This document shows positions 33,611 to 45,162 of a DNA stretch of 64,000 bases, piece by piece; the stretch's first letter is position 1, and every line of letters begins with the position of its first letter. The notes under the pieces were generated by a model. That model was not told the origin of the DNA. It ran no database searches and saw nothing but the letters and a program-made list of their open reading frames with translations. Where the stretch lies: positions 2,697,252 to 2,761,251 of the forward strand of contig JAJEKV010000013.1 of assembly GCA_021234155.1 (NCBI GenBank), written 5' to 3'. Both the position numbers and the translations under genes were made by a program. The DNA is from Isoetes taiwanensis. Its lineage: Eukaryota > Streptophyta > Lycopodiopsida > Isoetales > Isoetaceae.

Positions 33611-35161
33611 TGTGACGTCCCCTACTCGTATACGGTGCCCTCACCGTATACAAACAGGAGTTCTTCCCCCACACCAGCTCCATGCTGATACAGGGCCCTC
33701 CACGTATCACTGCACCCGTAACGAGTCCCAGTGGGAAGAGTGAAGGTGTCATTCTACCCTGTCTCCCTCAGGGCCTACCTAGCTGCGGAAGCGTAAACAT
33801 ACATGTCAGTACTCAACATAATCCTCCATCCACCCAGAAGGGTGGTATATCAACATCTGCATAGACAATGGTCAGCACATCATATAGGGAATCCTACCCA
33901 AGGCTCAGACTCAAAGGGATGACTGACGGCTTGGGTCTCCGAGTTCATTGCGCATGTAATTCATGGCAATGGATTTGGCCGGCATAGGAACATGGCATAG
34001 GGTTGTCCACTCCATCCGCCCCTCCCGTGCACACTTTGCGAGTAGTAGGCTGAAAAGTGTCGGGACTGATCAGAGCCGGATGCATAGCCGGAGGGGCTAT
34101 TCCCCGGGTCATCATCCCGGTTCGATGGGGGCAGGTAGGGATCACTCCCTCCAGAGATCTACATGCTGACTCAAGGTGACTAGAGGGCCACTACCCGTAT
34201 TCGACTGAACCCACTGGAAAGTGTACACCACTTCACGGGTGTCGAGCCCATGCCTTACCCACACTCAGTGGTAAGCCATTAGGCCTAGTCACAATGATCC
34301 CCGGTAGGCTTTACATACCAGAGGGATCGTTCAAGAGTCAGAACATGAACCTCCTTCTCACCCGGCCGGCCCCTTCACCCCACAACTGTGTGTGGCTCTT
34401 GTACACAGGCCGAATCTACAGTGTGCTAGAGAGGCTACTCTAGGAGCATCAACTACAAGCTTTAGGGTCTCTACCCCCCTTCCCAATACAAGGAGTTCGC
34501 AGAGATACATCATCCAAATACATCACAGAAGAACTAAAGAACTAGATCTAATCATAGAGTTAGGTTCTTTAGTTAGTGTCCGAGATCTAAGATCTAGATA
34601 GCTGCTATGGGCAATTTAATAGTCTAAACCTACTGATTCTATGACTAGAAGACGGTTTAAGCTATTAAATTGACCAAATACCTGATCCTTGAGTGGCTCC
34701 TCCCGACCGAAGTTCAACCATCCTGGGCTCGAATTGGGGAACCGATGGCTAATTCGCCAAGGCGTCTCGGGAGGCGGTTTTTGGCTCTGGGGCAGCCAAA
34801 ACCGAGCTCTAAAACCCTAAGGACTAAAAAACTAGCAAGCTAGGGTTTTCCTACCCTAAATAGACATGGGGTTTAGGCTAGGGTTTCCAATTACCCATTT
34901 TGGCATGTGGGATAATTGGAAAGGCCCCACTTGCCTTTAATGGCTAGGTGGCAAAATATGCCAACATGGAAAGGTGTGCCCACATTAATGTGCACATGTG
35001 CACATTAATAATATATGAACACTCCTAGCAAGTTGCCCCTAGGGCTACTTTACCTGGCTATCCGTTGGCGCACACGCCGTCGATTGGAGTGGCGGTACGC
35101 GGCGTGATTTGGCAAGACAAAGATACGCCCCGGGACCGTATATCGCGGCTGGAACGCCACA
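33611..35161 (-). repeat. Gypsy 3' LTR (element sense), left copy
   Basis: 1,551 bp matching 45164-46719. It contains a perfect 26-bp palindrome at 34984-35009 (centre GTGCACATGTGCAC). The copies differ in many small clustered changes at CAG/CTG-like words (for example 'tagctgcggaagcg' against 'tagtcatgaagcg'). Confidence 0.95.
34984..35009. repeat. Perfect 26-bp palindrome in the LTR
   Basis: ATTAATGTGCACA followed by its exact reverse complement. The same palindrome is intact in the other LTR at 46540-46565, although nearby sequence has diverged. Confidence 0.9.
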
Positions 35162-35174
35162 TTCTCCCCACCTT
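35162..35174 (-). other. Gypsy polypurine tract
   Basis: On the minus strand AAGGTGGGGAGAA precedes the LTR start (TGTGGCGTTCC), the position of plus-strand priming. Confidence 0.75.
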
Positions 35175-36019
35175 GAAATGATGTTGTCCCGCAAAGATCG
35201 TGGGTCTCCCCACCTTGGGATCTTCCTAATGCGCAACTGCAATCAACGTGATGCATACAATATAATAGTTATACATTTACCGGGATTACCCTAAGGTAAT
35301 ATTTTTTAAAACATTATCACGCCATCATACTATGGAATACTTAACAATTCATAACATCATTAAACAAGGTATTCGCTATCTCGGTTATTATGACATTAAG
35401 TTATACAAAATTTCAACATTTCATATCTATAATTATTGTTCGAGGTACTCTTCGTTTCCTTGCGACACATTCCAACAAAATTTGTGTTGCAAGTCTTCGT
35501 ACTTCGACCTCCTTGCCCTCCCGAGAGCTCTCACCGGCTCTTGTGTCGACACCACGTTAGTACCGTTTTAATTATTTAATAAATTTTTGGTTATATGGTG
35601 ACCACCCCACCTATCTACATGGATGCATGGCTAATCTCCCGGCGTAGGAAGAGGGTGAATCTTCCATTATGGCCGTGGAGACAGCGCCTATATGCCTATA
35701 TGCCGCTCATGCCTACACCCTAGTTGCCCGGGCGTGGAGGATAGGTCCTTCCCAGATATGGGACGTGAAGGCCCGATTCCTCCTATCAAAGCATATATGG
35801 GGCTAGAGGTGCTTTTCCTATCGATGCATTCCTTAATGACCTCTTTTCTCGAGGTCGTCTACTTTCGTGGGACAGAAGTAGACTTTCTAATCTACCTTCC
35901 ACTCGCCCAAGCGAAAACGCGGTCATGCCTACGTTGACATTACACCACGCCCTAGAGATCACCGTAGTGGTCTCATCATCGGTAACAACGCATCGACCCA
36001 TACCAAGCATAGGTGGCAT

Positions 36020-36250
36020 CGAGATTAATCCTAACTACACAAGAATTAACCTACACAAATCGACATGCCCGGCGATTTCTTGGGAGATGACCTTGCCGCC
36101 CCATTGCTCCATAAACCGTGGGTACTTGTTTTCTAAATCCCTCTTAAGTACCCATGTCGTCTTCCAGCGGGCAAGTGTTTCCACTTGACCAAGTATTGGA
36201 GGAACTCCAGACCTCCTTGTCTTCTTGAAAGCTTTATCAATAATCATTTC
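36020..36250 (-). pseudogene. Chromodomain at the integrase C-terminus
   Basis: The minus-strand frame reads MIIDKAFKKTRRSGVPPILG, then TTWVLKRDLENKYPRFMEQW. The pattern I.(D)+R...R......YLVKWK......TWE....L...P.F is the chromodomain of chromovirus integrases, which bind modified histone tails and steer integration to heterochromatin. The 'YLVKWK' part is distorted (ILGQVETLARWK) by an apparent frame slip. WGGKVISQE follows. Confidence 0.7.
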
Positions 36251-36399
36251 GAACTATTTCCGGTTGCTCCTCCGTCATTTCCAACAACGTTGGAGTGTCC
36301 AAGACTTCGCCCGGATTTGGAGTATGCTTCTTCAACAAACTCCGTGGAAGACCTTATGAATCTTTAGGTGTCTTTGGCAAATCCAACTTGTAGGATTGA

Positions 36400-37350
36400 T
36401 TACCTACTCTCTTGATTATTCGGAAGGGTCCAGCCCACCTTGGAGCAAGCTTGCAATTGCCAATCTCGAAGCCACCGCTTCACCTTTATCTTGAGCCATA
36501 CATCATCTCCAACTTTGAACTCTCTGACTGTTCGATGCTTGTCGGCGATGCTCTTCTGACGACTTCTTGCTGCTAGCAGATAACCTCGAACTTCTTCCAC
36601 GAGCTGCTGCATATCGGCCAACATCTGCTGCGAAACTTCTACTTTTGACACGGGGTTGTGCCAAGTGTCTGGAGTTAGGCACTGATAGCCATAATTGATC
36701 ATAAATGGCGACATTTGGGACGATTCCTGCTTGGTGCTATTGTATGCAAACTCCACCAAGTGAATAAATTCTTCCCACATACTTTGCTTATTCCAGACAT
36801 AGTTTCGTAGCATGTCTTCTAAGATCCTGTTGGTCCGCTCCGTCTGGCCATCCGTCTGAGGATGATACGCCGTGCTCATGGATAGCTTGGTCTGAATCGT
36901 CGCAAAGAGGTCTTGCCAAAAGGCACTCATGAACTTCGGATCCCTATCGGATATAATCTCCCTTGGCATGCCATGAAGCCTGAAGATCTCTTTGGTGAAG
37001 AGCTTTGCTGTATCCATAGTCAGACTGTGGTCTTGCAAGGCACAAAGTGTGCCATCTTCGACAACTTGTCGACCACTACCATCAAGGCATCCTTCCCTCT
37101 TACCGTCCTTGGGAGCCCTGTGATGAAATCCATGCTGATCACCTCCCACTTAGCGTTTGGCACCGCTAGTGGCTCTAATGCCCCTGGAATTCGAAGCTGC
37201 TCCGCCTTCGTCTGCTGGCATAGCTGACATTCCTTGATGTAGCGAGCTATTTGCTTCTTCATTCCTGGCCAATAATAGTCGGCCAAGACTTTGAAATATG
37301 TTTTCATGAATCCCGCGATGGCCGGCTATTGGGCTGTTGTAGCGTGTCAT
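36400..37350 (-). pseudogene. Gypsy integrase (zinc finger and DDE core)
   Basis: On the minus strand: H...H region near 37340, then YYWPGMKKQIARYIKECQLC with CQLCQQTK completing HHCC, WEVISMDFITGLP (first Asp), IISDRDPKFMSAFWQ (second Asp), YHPQTDGQTERTNRILE (Glu) and FAYNSTKQESSQMSPF. These are the catalytic D,D,E of retroviral-type integrase. Two frames are needed (37020-37307 and 36400-37149), so there is a slip near 37.05 kb. The C-terminal GPY-like part (KVGDDVWLKIKVKRW... QSYKLDLP) leads to the chromodomain. Confidence 0.92.
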
Positions 37351-38054
37351 GGAGGATCAACTTCCTTACACGATGATTGAGCACGCTAACTTGTTCTTAT
37401 GGTATAACAGGTTGCCTTCCTTCTTATAATGCTTGAAGGCCTCGGCTCTTTATCCGTTTCTAGCCTCCTTAGAGAGGCTTGCCCATACCACGAAATCCAC
37501 ATCCGTTGGCAAGGACTCTTCAATCTTCTTACCAAAGTCATTTGGAGCGCCGAAATTGCATTGCAATGCACTCTAGTTGTCGGGGGATGTCTTGAAAGCG
37601 ATCTGCTACCACATTGAGCTTCCCGCTTGTAGACTATAACAAAGTCATATTCTTGAGGAACTCCATCCACCTCCATTTGCCTCGATTAAGGTGTGGTTGC
37701 GTGAATACATCTTGGAGGCTCATGGTCGATTATCAGTGGAACTTCCTTCCCAAGAGGTAGTGCCTCCATATTCTTAGCATACGACAAGCGCAAGCAATTC
37801 TGATCGTCGCGTTGGGTGCGCATCTCGGCGTCGTTCATCTTCTTCACGGAATCATATGCTACCCACGCAGCTCTTCTTGCATAAGCAGCGCTTTTTGTAG
37901 CTATCTTCTTGCGCATCTGTTGCTACAAGCTTATCTTTCTCCGGTCCGGGGGGGTCAAGAGCCAGGGTCGTGGAGGAGCTTCTTTCAACAATTCAAACCC
38001 TTTTGGGCTTTCGTGCCAATGCTCTACCCAATCTTTCACCTTCTACGCCCTCCG
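37351..38054 (-). pseudogene. Gypsy RNase H region
   Basis: Minus-strand text EVPLIIDHEPPRCIHATTPL then WRWMEFLKNM and GKLNVVADRFQD corresponds to 'V.TDH..L.Y....LN.R..RW.EFL......GK.NVVADALSR', the end of gypsy RNase H. Frames change at least three times. The catalytic DEDD set cannot be checked reliably. Confidence 0.7.
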
Positions 38055-39400
38055 TCAGTGCGTTACGGGGGCTGCTATCTTAGCAAAGTTCTTCACGAAC
38101 TTCTGTAGTAGTACCACTAGGCCAGAAAACTTCTGACCTCGTGCACATTCTTGGCGCCCGGCCACTGAATCGCTGGCTTTCAATCTTGGCGGGGTCCGTC
38201 GAGATGCCTTCTGCGAGATCACATGACCGAGGGTATTCCACCTTCTCTGTTGGCGGTGGCGCTTCGACAACTTGGCGCATAACTGGTGCCTCTTCAACTT
38301 CTCTAGCACCCTTCTCAAGTGTTGCGCGTGCTCTTCAAGGGATCTGCTATACACCAAAAATGTCATCAAAGAAAACAATCTAGGAACTCCCCAAGATATC
38401 GTTCATGAACGCGTATGGGGCATTTGATAAGTTTAAAGGCATTACCGTGAACTCATAATGCCCATACCGCGTCTCCGGCGGTCTTGTGGATATCTTCCTC
38501 CTTTATCCCAGATCGATGATAACCCGACCTTTAAGTCGATTTTTGAGAAGATCTTTGCTCCTTGAAGCTGATCCATCAAGTCGTCCCGATCTTGGAAGCG
38601 CATACTTGTTCTTAATGGTGTGCTTATTCAACTGCCTATAGTCTATGCACATCCTCAAAGATCCATCCTTCTTCTTGACAAAAGAATGGGAGGCCCAAAC
38701 GGCGAGACACTAGGTCTAATGAAACCTAGGTCGACAGCTCCCCTAGAATCGCTTCTTCAGCTCAGGCAACTCCCGTTGTCATTCTATATGGAGCCTTGCT
38801 TGTTGGCTTTGTTCCGGTTCGAGTGCTATCTCGCACTTTCGACTCCCTATAAGGAGGGAGTCGCTTGATCTCATCCGGAAAGAGATCGTGGAACTCCGTG
38901 ATCAACTTAGCTATTTGCTTCGGCAACTTGTCGAGCATCTTGTCTTCTTTGCTTCCTTCCAATTCCGCTCACTAATCTCAAGCTTGAAGATGTATGCCAC
39001 TTGCTCACTCTTGATGCACTTGAACGATTCGTTTAGAAGACATACATCGCATGATGGGAACAACTTCTTTACTGTTATCTCAATGATCTTGCCGTCGGGT
39101 CTTTGGGAAGGTCACCTTCCGCTTTCCACAATCAATAATGGCCCCCGCTGGTCCAAGGTACTCCATACCTATTATCAAGTCGTATTTTGCCGATGCCCAT
39201 TACCGCTGCCCCATCCGGATCTTAATCCACGGCAAGTCGATGTTAAAGTTGATTCTTTTACTGCCGCCGGCCGCGCTTTCTTGCTCCACTTGCTAAGACA
39301 ACGGGCCTTGGCTTTGACTTTAATGGTTTCAACTTCAACATTTGAACCATTCAGGGGGATGCAAAGTTATGGCTACTTCGAGAATCTATCAGACTATAAA
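38055..39400 (-). pseudogene. Gypsy protease-RT linker and reverse transcriptase
   Basis: Minus-strand pieces: YDLIIGMEYLGPAGAIIDCG (about 39200, the conserved block after protease), KLITEFHDLFPDEIKRLPPY and SKAPYRM (about 38800-38950, RT start). Near 38360 a slipped FFDD...VYSRSLEEHAQHLRRVLE supplies the catalytic Asp pair and the following VY.S.....H...L..VL of RT. Many frame changes are present. An aspartic protease DTG/DSG was not confidently located. Confidence 0.8.
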
Positions 39401-39699
39401 TGACTTGGCCTTGGCCTTCCCATCGTGGAAATTACTTTATAATCGGCTCTCGCTTGCTCAGATCTATTGCGGCAAAGATATGACACTCACCTGAATGTAG
39501 TCGCGGGCCTCCTCGCCGCCGTCGTCGGTGAGTGTCCCAATCTCCCAACTCGCTAAGGCCGCAGACTCATGACATATGGGCAGTTCACGCCCTATGGCCC
39601 GGCTGGAAACACCGGAAGCAAAGCCGCTTTTTCTATGCACTGCTCTCTTTTCCTTGGGCATGGCTCCTCAAGAAAGGATCGCGACCGCTTTTGGAGTAG

Positions 39700-40835
39700 T
39701 TTGACCCTTCCTGTTTGTCTTTGAAAGACACCTGCTTCTTCTCCCTTTGCTTCCCTTGATTGCCACTATATGGGGCTCTAGCTGGTCTGGGCCGGCTGTC
39801 CTCGGGCTAAAACTTTCTTTGCCTTGCCTTTATCTTAATATCTTGTTGCCTCTGCCCGGCTATTCGAGGTCCTGTTCCTTGCAAGCTTATTGCCTTGGAC
39901 TCCGCCGGAGCATCTTGTTTCTAGGGTTTATTGCCCTTACAAACTTGCGGATCTCCTCATTCAGGACCTTCAATGTAGCTTTCGCATGCTTCTCACCTAA
40001 CTTTGGCACATCTGACCTTAGCCTCATAAATTCCTCGGGTGTATTTTGTATTGACTTGTTGCCTTCTTAACGCAACTGTAGAAGCGGCTTTGCATCATCT
40101 TGGACTTGTGCTCTCTTGGAACGTAATGGCGCTTGAAGGCTTTAGCAAACTTCTTGAACACGCAAGCATCCTCGCTTTAAGCCATGAGCCTTGGCATAGC
40201 CCTTCCACCAAATGCGTCTTTGCTCCCTTCCGGGTTATTTATTGGCCACCACGCCTTTATCCTTATCCTTCATACCATAGGCATTGCCGTCATTCCGCTC
40301 ATCTCGTCAAGCCAAGCCTGCGCCTCCATGCGACGCTGTTCGCTGAGAATTGCTCGAGCTTCTGGCCTTCCAAACATTTCCCAATCGAGTCTACTTTCTT
40401 ACGGTAGTCGTCGAGGTTCTTGTGTCCCTTTGTCGTCCGTCCGGGGTGTTCCTCGCCTTTCGATGCATTCCGGACTTGGTTACGCCCTTCTTCTTCCTCG
40501 GAATCGAAGTCGAATCGAGCTTGAGTCGGAGGGTCCAATTGGGGGACTTTCCTCTCTTGCTCCTCTTCTTGTCTCTACACGTTGTTCAGAGCTGATGCTT
40601 GCGGCGGTTGGCGTTACCATAGAACTGCTCCTTATCGCGGCTAGCAAAGCCTTTATCTGATAAGGTCCGTCCTCATTTGCGATATTTCTTCTTAAGGGGT
40701 CATTTGTCCAAATTCTTCAAAGCGGGTTCCTTGGCGTGGCCTGGGCGGACTCTGTTCCTCTATAAGTTCCCGCAGTTGTCGTTCTCCTGCGCTTAGGCCT
40801 CTAGCTGCATACACAAGTGGTTCATAGCTACATGG
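39700..40835 (-). pseudogene. Gypsy gag, decayed
   Basis: Probable start near 40830 (ATG frame MNHLCMQLEA). Recognisable pieces read across three frames: RFDFDSEEEEGRN, FEGPEARA/RMEAQAWLDEM, AWWPINNPEG and FKKFAKAFKRHYVPREHKSK. This is the capsid-like 'A..WL..M...F.....W...F...F...Y.P...' layout of gypsy Gag. A TATA-like CACTATAAATG lies upstream at 40910-40920. A zinc knuckle was not confidently found. Confidence 0.7.
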
Positions 40836-40982
40836 TTAGTTTTCCTTGTTTTCTTGCATTATTTATGTTTGTTGGCATGGTTGGGGGGACACAAAATATA
40901 TCAACAAAACATTTATAGTGCAAGAGAATATTATATTTATATTTTATATTACACTAATACAAAAATTACAACTACGGCTAAT

Positions 40983-42529
40983 CATTCCTGTTGTTGCCGG
41001 TAAGATGGATTATCCTCCAGGAACTTTTTCACTTGGGCTGTTCCCACTGAATGGCCCAAGTTCCTAAGGACATTGGCTGGAGATCCACCTTGTAATGCTC
41101 TTGCCAAATCTTCTATTTCAGGTGGGAGGTATAAGTCGGCCGTCAACGACGGCGATCTTGCTCGCCACCAGAAGGTATGGTTAAGTCGAAGACGTCGAGT
41201 GCTACCGCTCTCTTCACCGGGATTGCATACCGGTATTGAGGGGTAACCGCAAGATGCCGGCGAATCCCGAGTGCAATCAGCAACGATACTCCTTCCTGCG
41301 CGGGGGTGAACTTGCGGTGGATAACCGCTATTCTTCCATCCATCGGCCAGCGGCGGTGTAATACAAAGTAGTGACCGGCCGGATTGAGGCCGGGTCCCGG
41401 CCACTTCCGGTATCCGGCTACGTATGCCGCCTCAAGTCATCAACCTCCACCGTGGTGAGCTCCCCGCCAGTCTCACGGTTCTTTGAAGCCCTCCCGAGGT
41501 CGGTCTCGCCGTCCTCTCGGGGGAGGTCGCGTGGACTGAGCTTGCCGCTTAGGATGTTTGAGGTCGCGCATAGCGGATCCCCATCGTTCCTCTGAAGAGC
41601 AAGGAACTCTTCCTCCGTCGGTAGCTTGTTCTCCTATGCGCCTCCATAACCCGCCGATGTTCTTTGTGGAGAGGCTTGGATGTGGGAGGTAAACTCTCCC
41701 GATGTAAGTGTCGGCTTCCCTTACTTGGAGGGGGAAGTCGGATTCTCCTCGAGCGATGAAGTCGCCCAAGTCCGTTCTTCGGAGTTGGTGTAGCAACTCT
41801 TCGTGCCTGCACTCCCTTTCCCCGCACTCGGAGGTTTTGAATGTCGCCAGGGAGCGAAACTCTCACCTTTGACAATAATGGGAGCTAGGCTTGTGATGCC
41901 TAACCCGAGGGGTGGCGCGACTCTGAGAGTCTGCCGGCTTCTTTCGAAGTCTTGCCACTCCTGCTCTGCTTGTCGCCGCTCTTCCGCTGGGTCGAGCTCG
42001 ACATAGTCTTCCTCTTCTTCTGATTCCTGTTCATCCGAGTCTTCTTTCTTCCCTTCCTACTCCACGCTTTCACCGCGGTGAGGAGCCGCGTTGTTATGGC
42101 TGCTATGGCCAATGGGTCCACGTCCATGGGGGGAATGGAGGTTTCCCCCACGGTGTTCTCGGCACGGTGGGTGAGAAAGATTGCCAGGGCAGTGTTGAAA
42201 GAGAAGTACTTGGTCCTGTGGACAGTTAGGACCATTGGCTCGTGTGTCGGTGCCTTGTTTGTCAGAGGTATTTGGCGCATGTTGGGACATCGCCTAATCG
42301 CTTGAGGGGACTGCCTAGGAACAAAATAGCCTACACAAGGGGGGAGTTGCACTAGCGGCCCCGGGTTCTACCCTAGCTTGGAACTCGGTCAAGACTCTAC
42401 TATAAGCCGGGTCGTGCAAGGTTGCTTGGACATCTACCTCCTTCCCCAAGATCTGGAAGATTTGGTCGACGCCTACCAAGAAAGATGAGCGCTGGCGCTG
42501 TACCATCTGTGGAAATCAGAAGTTGCCAT
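40983..42529 (-). pseudogene. Extra frame b upstream of gag, function unknown
   Basis: Lies between the gag region and frame a. Start is either ATG 42529 (MATSDFHRW, soon stopped) or 42506 (MVQRQRSSFLVGVDQIFQIL, then GKEVDVQATLHDPAYSRVL). Further pieces in shifting frames: EEEEDYVELDPAEERRQAEQ, ENKLPTEEEFLALQRN, DDLRRHT, and the end ALQGGSPANVLRNLGHSVGT and FLEDNPSYRQQQE-stop (40983). Acidic, with no domain I recognise. It may be an accessory ORF of the retrotransposon or acquired sequence. A TATAAATA box lies 114 bp upstream. Confidence 0.5.
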
Positions 42530-42642
42530 TGATTAATTGCAGAAGAGGGTAACAAACGGTTGCAAGAGCGCCTCAGGGAGTTGAGAAATCGGCTAGAAGG
42601 GCAGGAGCAGATTTGTAGGGTGCTATCTGAGAAGTGAGGGGT

Positions 42643-42652
42643 CTATTTATAG
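42643..42652 (-). promoter_or_regulatory. TATA box of extra frame b
   Basis: The minus strand reads CTATAAATAG, a canonical plant TATA core, 114-137 bp before the two candidate ATGs. The same word stands before frame a at 44586-44595. Confidence 0.6.
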
Positions 42653-42840
42653 AAAAGGGGAAAACCCTAATTTTTGGATGACTTGAAAATTTCCTAGGGT
42701 TGGGTAATTCTAGCCTATCTGAGGTCAAAATGGGAGTTTGAGGACTATATGGGATGCTTGAACAAGGCTAGATTACCTAAAAGATGCTATGCAATAGGTT
42801 GAAGGTGACTTTGACAAGTCCTGGTGAAGAAATGGTAAGA

Positions 42841-43100
42841 GGTCTCACAGCTTGCGCCTCGCTTCAAAACTAACTTTTAGTTCTTTGACCAGGCGCGAGC
42901 TGTGAGACATCAGTCTCATTTCGATCAAAAGGTGTCTAATTTGGGTAAACTAATGGTGTAAGGGTGATGGGCTCATCAAATCAGGCAGAATTGACCCCTT
43001 ATTTGGCCGATTTGGAGCTGTTTTGGTCAAGTTTATAGGTCTCACGACTTTGCCCGCTTCAAAACTAACTTTTAGTTTTGCGACCAGGCGCGTGTGAGAC
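42841..43100. repeat. Paired stem-loop motif, module 1 (two copies)
   Basis: Copy 1 (42841-42908): arms gtctcacagcttgcgcct and aggcgcgagctgtgagac pair over 18 bp with a single G.U, around a loop holding AACTAA-ctt-TTAGTT, a second perfect inverted repeat. Copy 2 (43038-43100) keeps the outer GTCTCAC/GTGAGAC and inner AACTAACTTTTAGTT parts with a damaged middle. It lies about 190-450 bp upstream of the frame-b TATA box. Confidence 0.85.
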
Positions 43101-43299
43101 ATCATGTCTCTCGGCTTGCAAATGTCCTATTTCACTGAAATAAAAGCTAAAACTTATTAATTTGCTCTAATTAACCAAGTTTATGTCATCAAGGTACACA
43201 AAATTGCTCTATATTACAAAATTTTTAATTATTTACAACAAAAGTTTCTAAGGGCGTTTCTCCCTTTATCTTGGTCGCCAAGACTCATGTCTTGTCGCA

Positions 43300-44480
43300 T
43301 TAAGGTTACCAGCTTGGCGTGGGCGGTCTTGGTGTTGAATCTTCAAAATGTTGCACTATCTTTGCCTCGACGCCTCTTGCATTGCCGGCCCTCGTCGAGT
43401 GACTCTAAAAGTACGTTACGAGGCTGCATCACTTTCAACACCTTAGAAGCGAAGGGGGCGGGGAATTAGGAGACCGGTAGGCTAGGCTTTGGAAGTGTCT
43501 AATCTCCCTTAGCGGCTCTTCTCTCCACCTCCTTTCTATCAGCTTTCTTCTTTGGTGGTGGCTTGGGAACCTTGGGCCCGGTGGTGGCGGCTTTAAGGTT
43601 TCTTTGCCGTTGGTCGCCCTCCCTCGATGAACGACCTGTTTTCTTCATAATACTTCTTTGTAGGCCTCCCACTTCTTCATATATGCTTCGTGCTCCCTCA
43701 TCTTCCTTTCATAAATCTTCACCGGGTCCGGTGGCGTAGGCTTCGGGCGGGGTCGTGGTTGCTTCTTTCTATCCCATGCGGGTACTCGGGGGGTTCCCGC
43801 ACTTGGTCTTCTTGGTTTTGCTTTCGGTGCCGGCTGCTCGAATACTTCTTGCTCGTTGCACGGGTGCTTAGAAGAGCTCCCCTGCTGACATTAGGGTTAA
43901 AATCTTCATCGGAAAGAGTCGTCTGAGGGGTTTGGGGGTTCGTCGGTTGCCGGCTCCTTGATGGCGATCTTGGGGTTGGCCTCTTCCTTGGCGGGCAATC
44001 CTTCGATCCTCCTTGTGCGACCCGCGAACTTCCCTTCGCCTTCTTCTTTTCTTACTGGCCTTTTGTTCCTCTTCCTCCCTTTTCCTCTTTTTGTCTTCCT
44101 TTCTCCGCCATTTCGTACTTTTCGATGAACCTTCTAAAGGTGCGCTACCTCTGGCGGCTCCGGACACATCACTTGCTCATCACCTTTCGAGGATCTCGTG
44201 GGTGCGTCGAAGGTCTTACGCTTGTTCACGCTGCGGATCTCCCGCTCTATTTCTTTCATACACCTCCCTCGTCTCCTCGTCCATGGAGTTGGTGATGTGG
44301 CCTCGTCTGCTCCGCTGGCGGTTGAAGACATCAATCGGACGGACGTGTCTTGCTCCTCGTCAGAAGGCGAACGACCCCTCTCATGAGCCTCTCACGAAGC
44401 ATCTTCCGAATGATCTCCGCCTCGCTGCGCTGGTGGTTTCGCTGGCGACGCTTCCTTGCGACTGTTTGGTTGAGACCCAT
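43300..44480 (-). pseudogene. Extra frame a upstream of gag: basic, nuclear-type protein of unknown function
   Basis: ATG at 44480: MGLNQTVARKRRQRNHQRSE then AEIIRKMLRERLMRG, a strongly basic start. Later pieces in changing frames: EIEREIRSVNKRKTF, RRFIEKYEMAEKGRQKEEKG, KKRRRRREVRGSHKEDRR, TTLSDEDFNPNVS and DPVKIYERKMREHEAYMKKW with YKEVL. Lys/Arg/Pro-rich, probably disordered, with coiled-coil-like ends. No known family is recognised. It is preceded by TATAAATA (44586-44595) and hairpin module 2, just as frame b is preceded by its own TATA and hairpins. Confidence 0.5.
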
Positions 44481-44585
44481 GCTTTACGGATCGTCAATCC
44501 GGATAAAAGCGAAAAGATCGCCTAAGTTGGGAAGAGCGGATTTCTAGGGCTTGGACCTAAAAAAAAAATGGGGGGGGTTCTACAT

Positions 44586-44595
44586 CTATTTATAG
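44586..44595 (-). promoter_or_regulatory. TATA box of extra frame a
   Basis: The minus strand reads CTATAAATAG, 106 bp before ATG 44480. It is the same decamer, with similar spacing to the ATG, as at 42643-42652. The following 'aattttaggtcaaaa'-like sequence upstream is also shared (about 44605 and 42722). Confidence 0.6.
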
Positions 44596-44697
44596 CTTGG
44601 GGAATTTTAGGTCAAAACTCAAGTTGCTCTGTTTAACATGCTAAGGCACCAACTTAGTTAAAACTTATACTTATTTCAGACTTTTTTCTACCTATTG

Positions 44698-44958
44698 GTC
44701 TCACGACTTAGCCTCGTTCCAATACTAATGTTTAGTTTTATGCACTGTGCACCAGCTGTGAGATCTCATACTCCATTTCTAGGGTTTTTAGGTAATTAAA
44801 ACATGCTATTCTAACTAATTCCTACCTTAGAATTAGCCTTACCACATTATTTTTCTCAAATTCATCATGTTTTGGTGTTCTTGGCTCGATGTCTCACAGC
44901 TTGCGCCTCGCTTCAAAACTAAAATTTAGTTCTCACACCGAGGCCGAAAGCGTGAGAC
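44698..44958. repeat. Paired stem-loop motif, module 2 (two copies)
   Basis: Copy 3 (44698-44764) and copy 4 (44891-44958) repeat the motif of 42841-43100. Copy 4 has GTCTCACAGCTTGCGCCTCG, the inner AACTAAAATTTAGTT and a closing GCGTGAGAC. Copy 3 is more diverged but keeps GGTCTCACGACT, TAATGTTTAG and AGCTGTGAGA. The 193-bp spacing between copies 3 and 4 resembles the 197 bp between copies 1 and 2. Confidence 0.85.
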
Positions 44959-45150
44959 CACCTCACTTGGAAAAATTTTGGCTCATTCTTTTTTAATCTT
45001 GTTAAATTCCAATTCACTTAATTGTTACTAGCTTAGCATAAACTACAAAGATGAGAAAAAATTTTCCCACTTTTCGAGGCTTGAGGATCCTATCAAGTTA
45101 GTACTACTGGGAACATGGTCAGTGCTTTGCTCTTGGTCTCCAAGAACATT

Positions 45151-45162
45151 GCTCTGATACCA
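45151..45162 (-). other. Primer binding site for initiator Met tRNA
   Basis: The minus strand reads TGGTATCAGAGC one base after the LTR end (CGTCACA), the standard plant tRNA-iMet PBS. It fixes the element orientation as minus. Confidence 0.95.

Noticed and set aside
40846-45100. Frames a and b as host genes captured whole
   Set aside because: Not excluded, but no intron borders, no family match, and hairpin/TATA modules confined to the retrotransposon favour element-own sequence.
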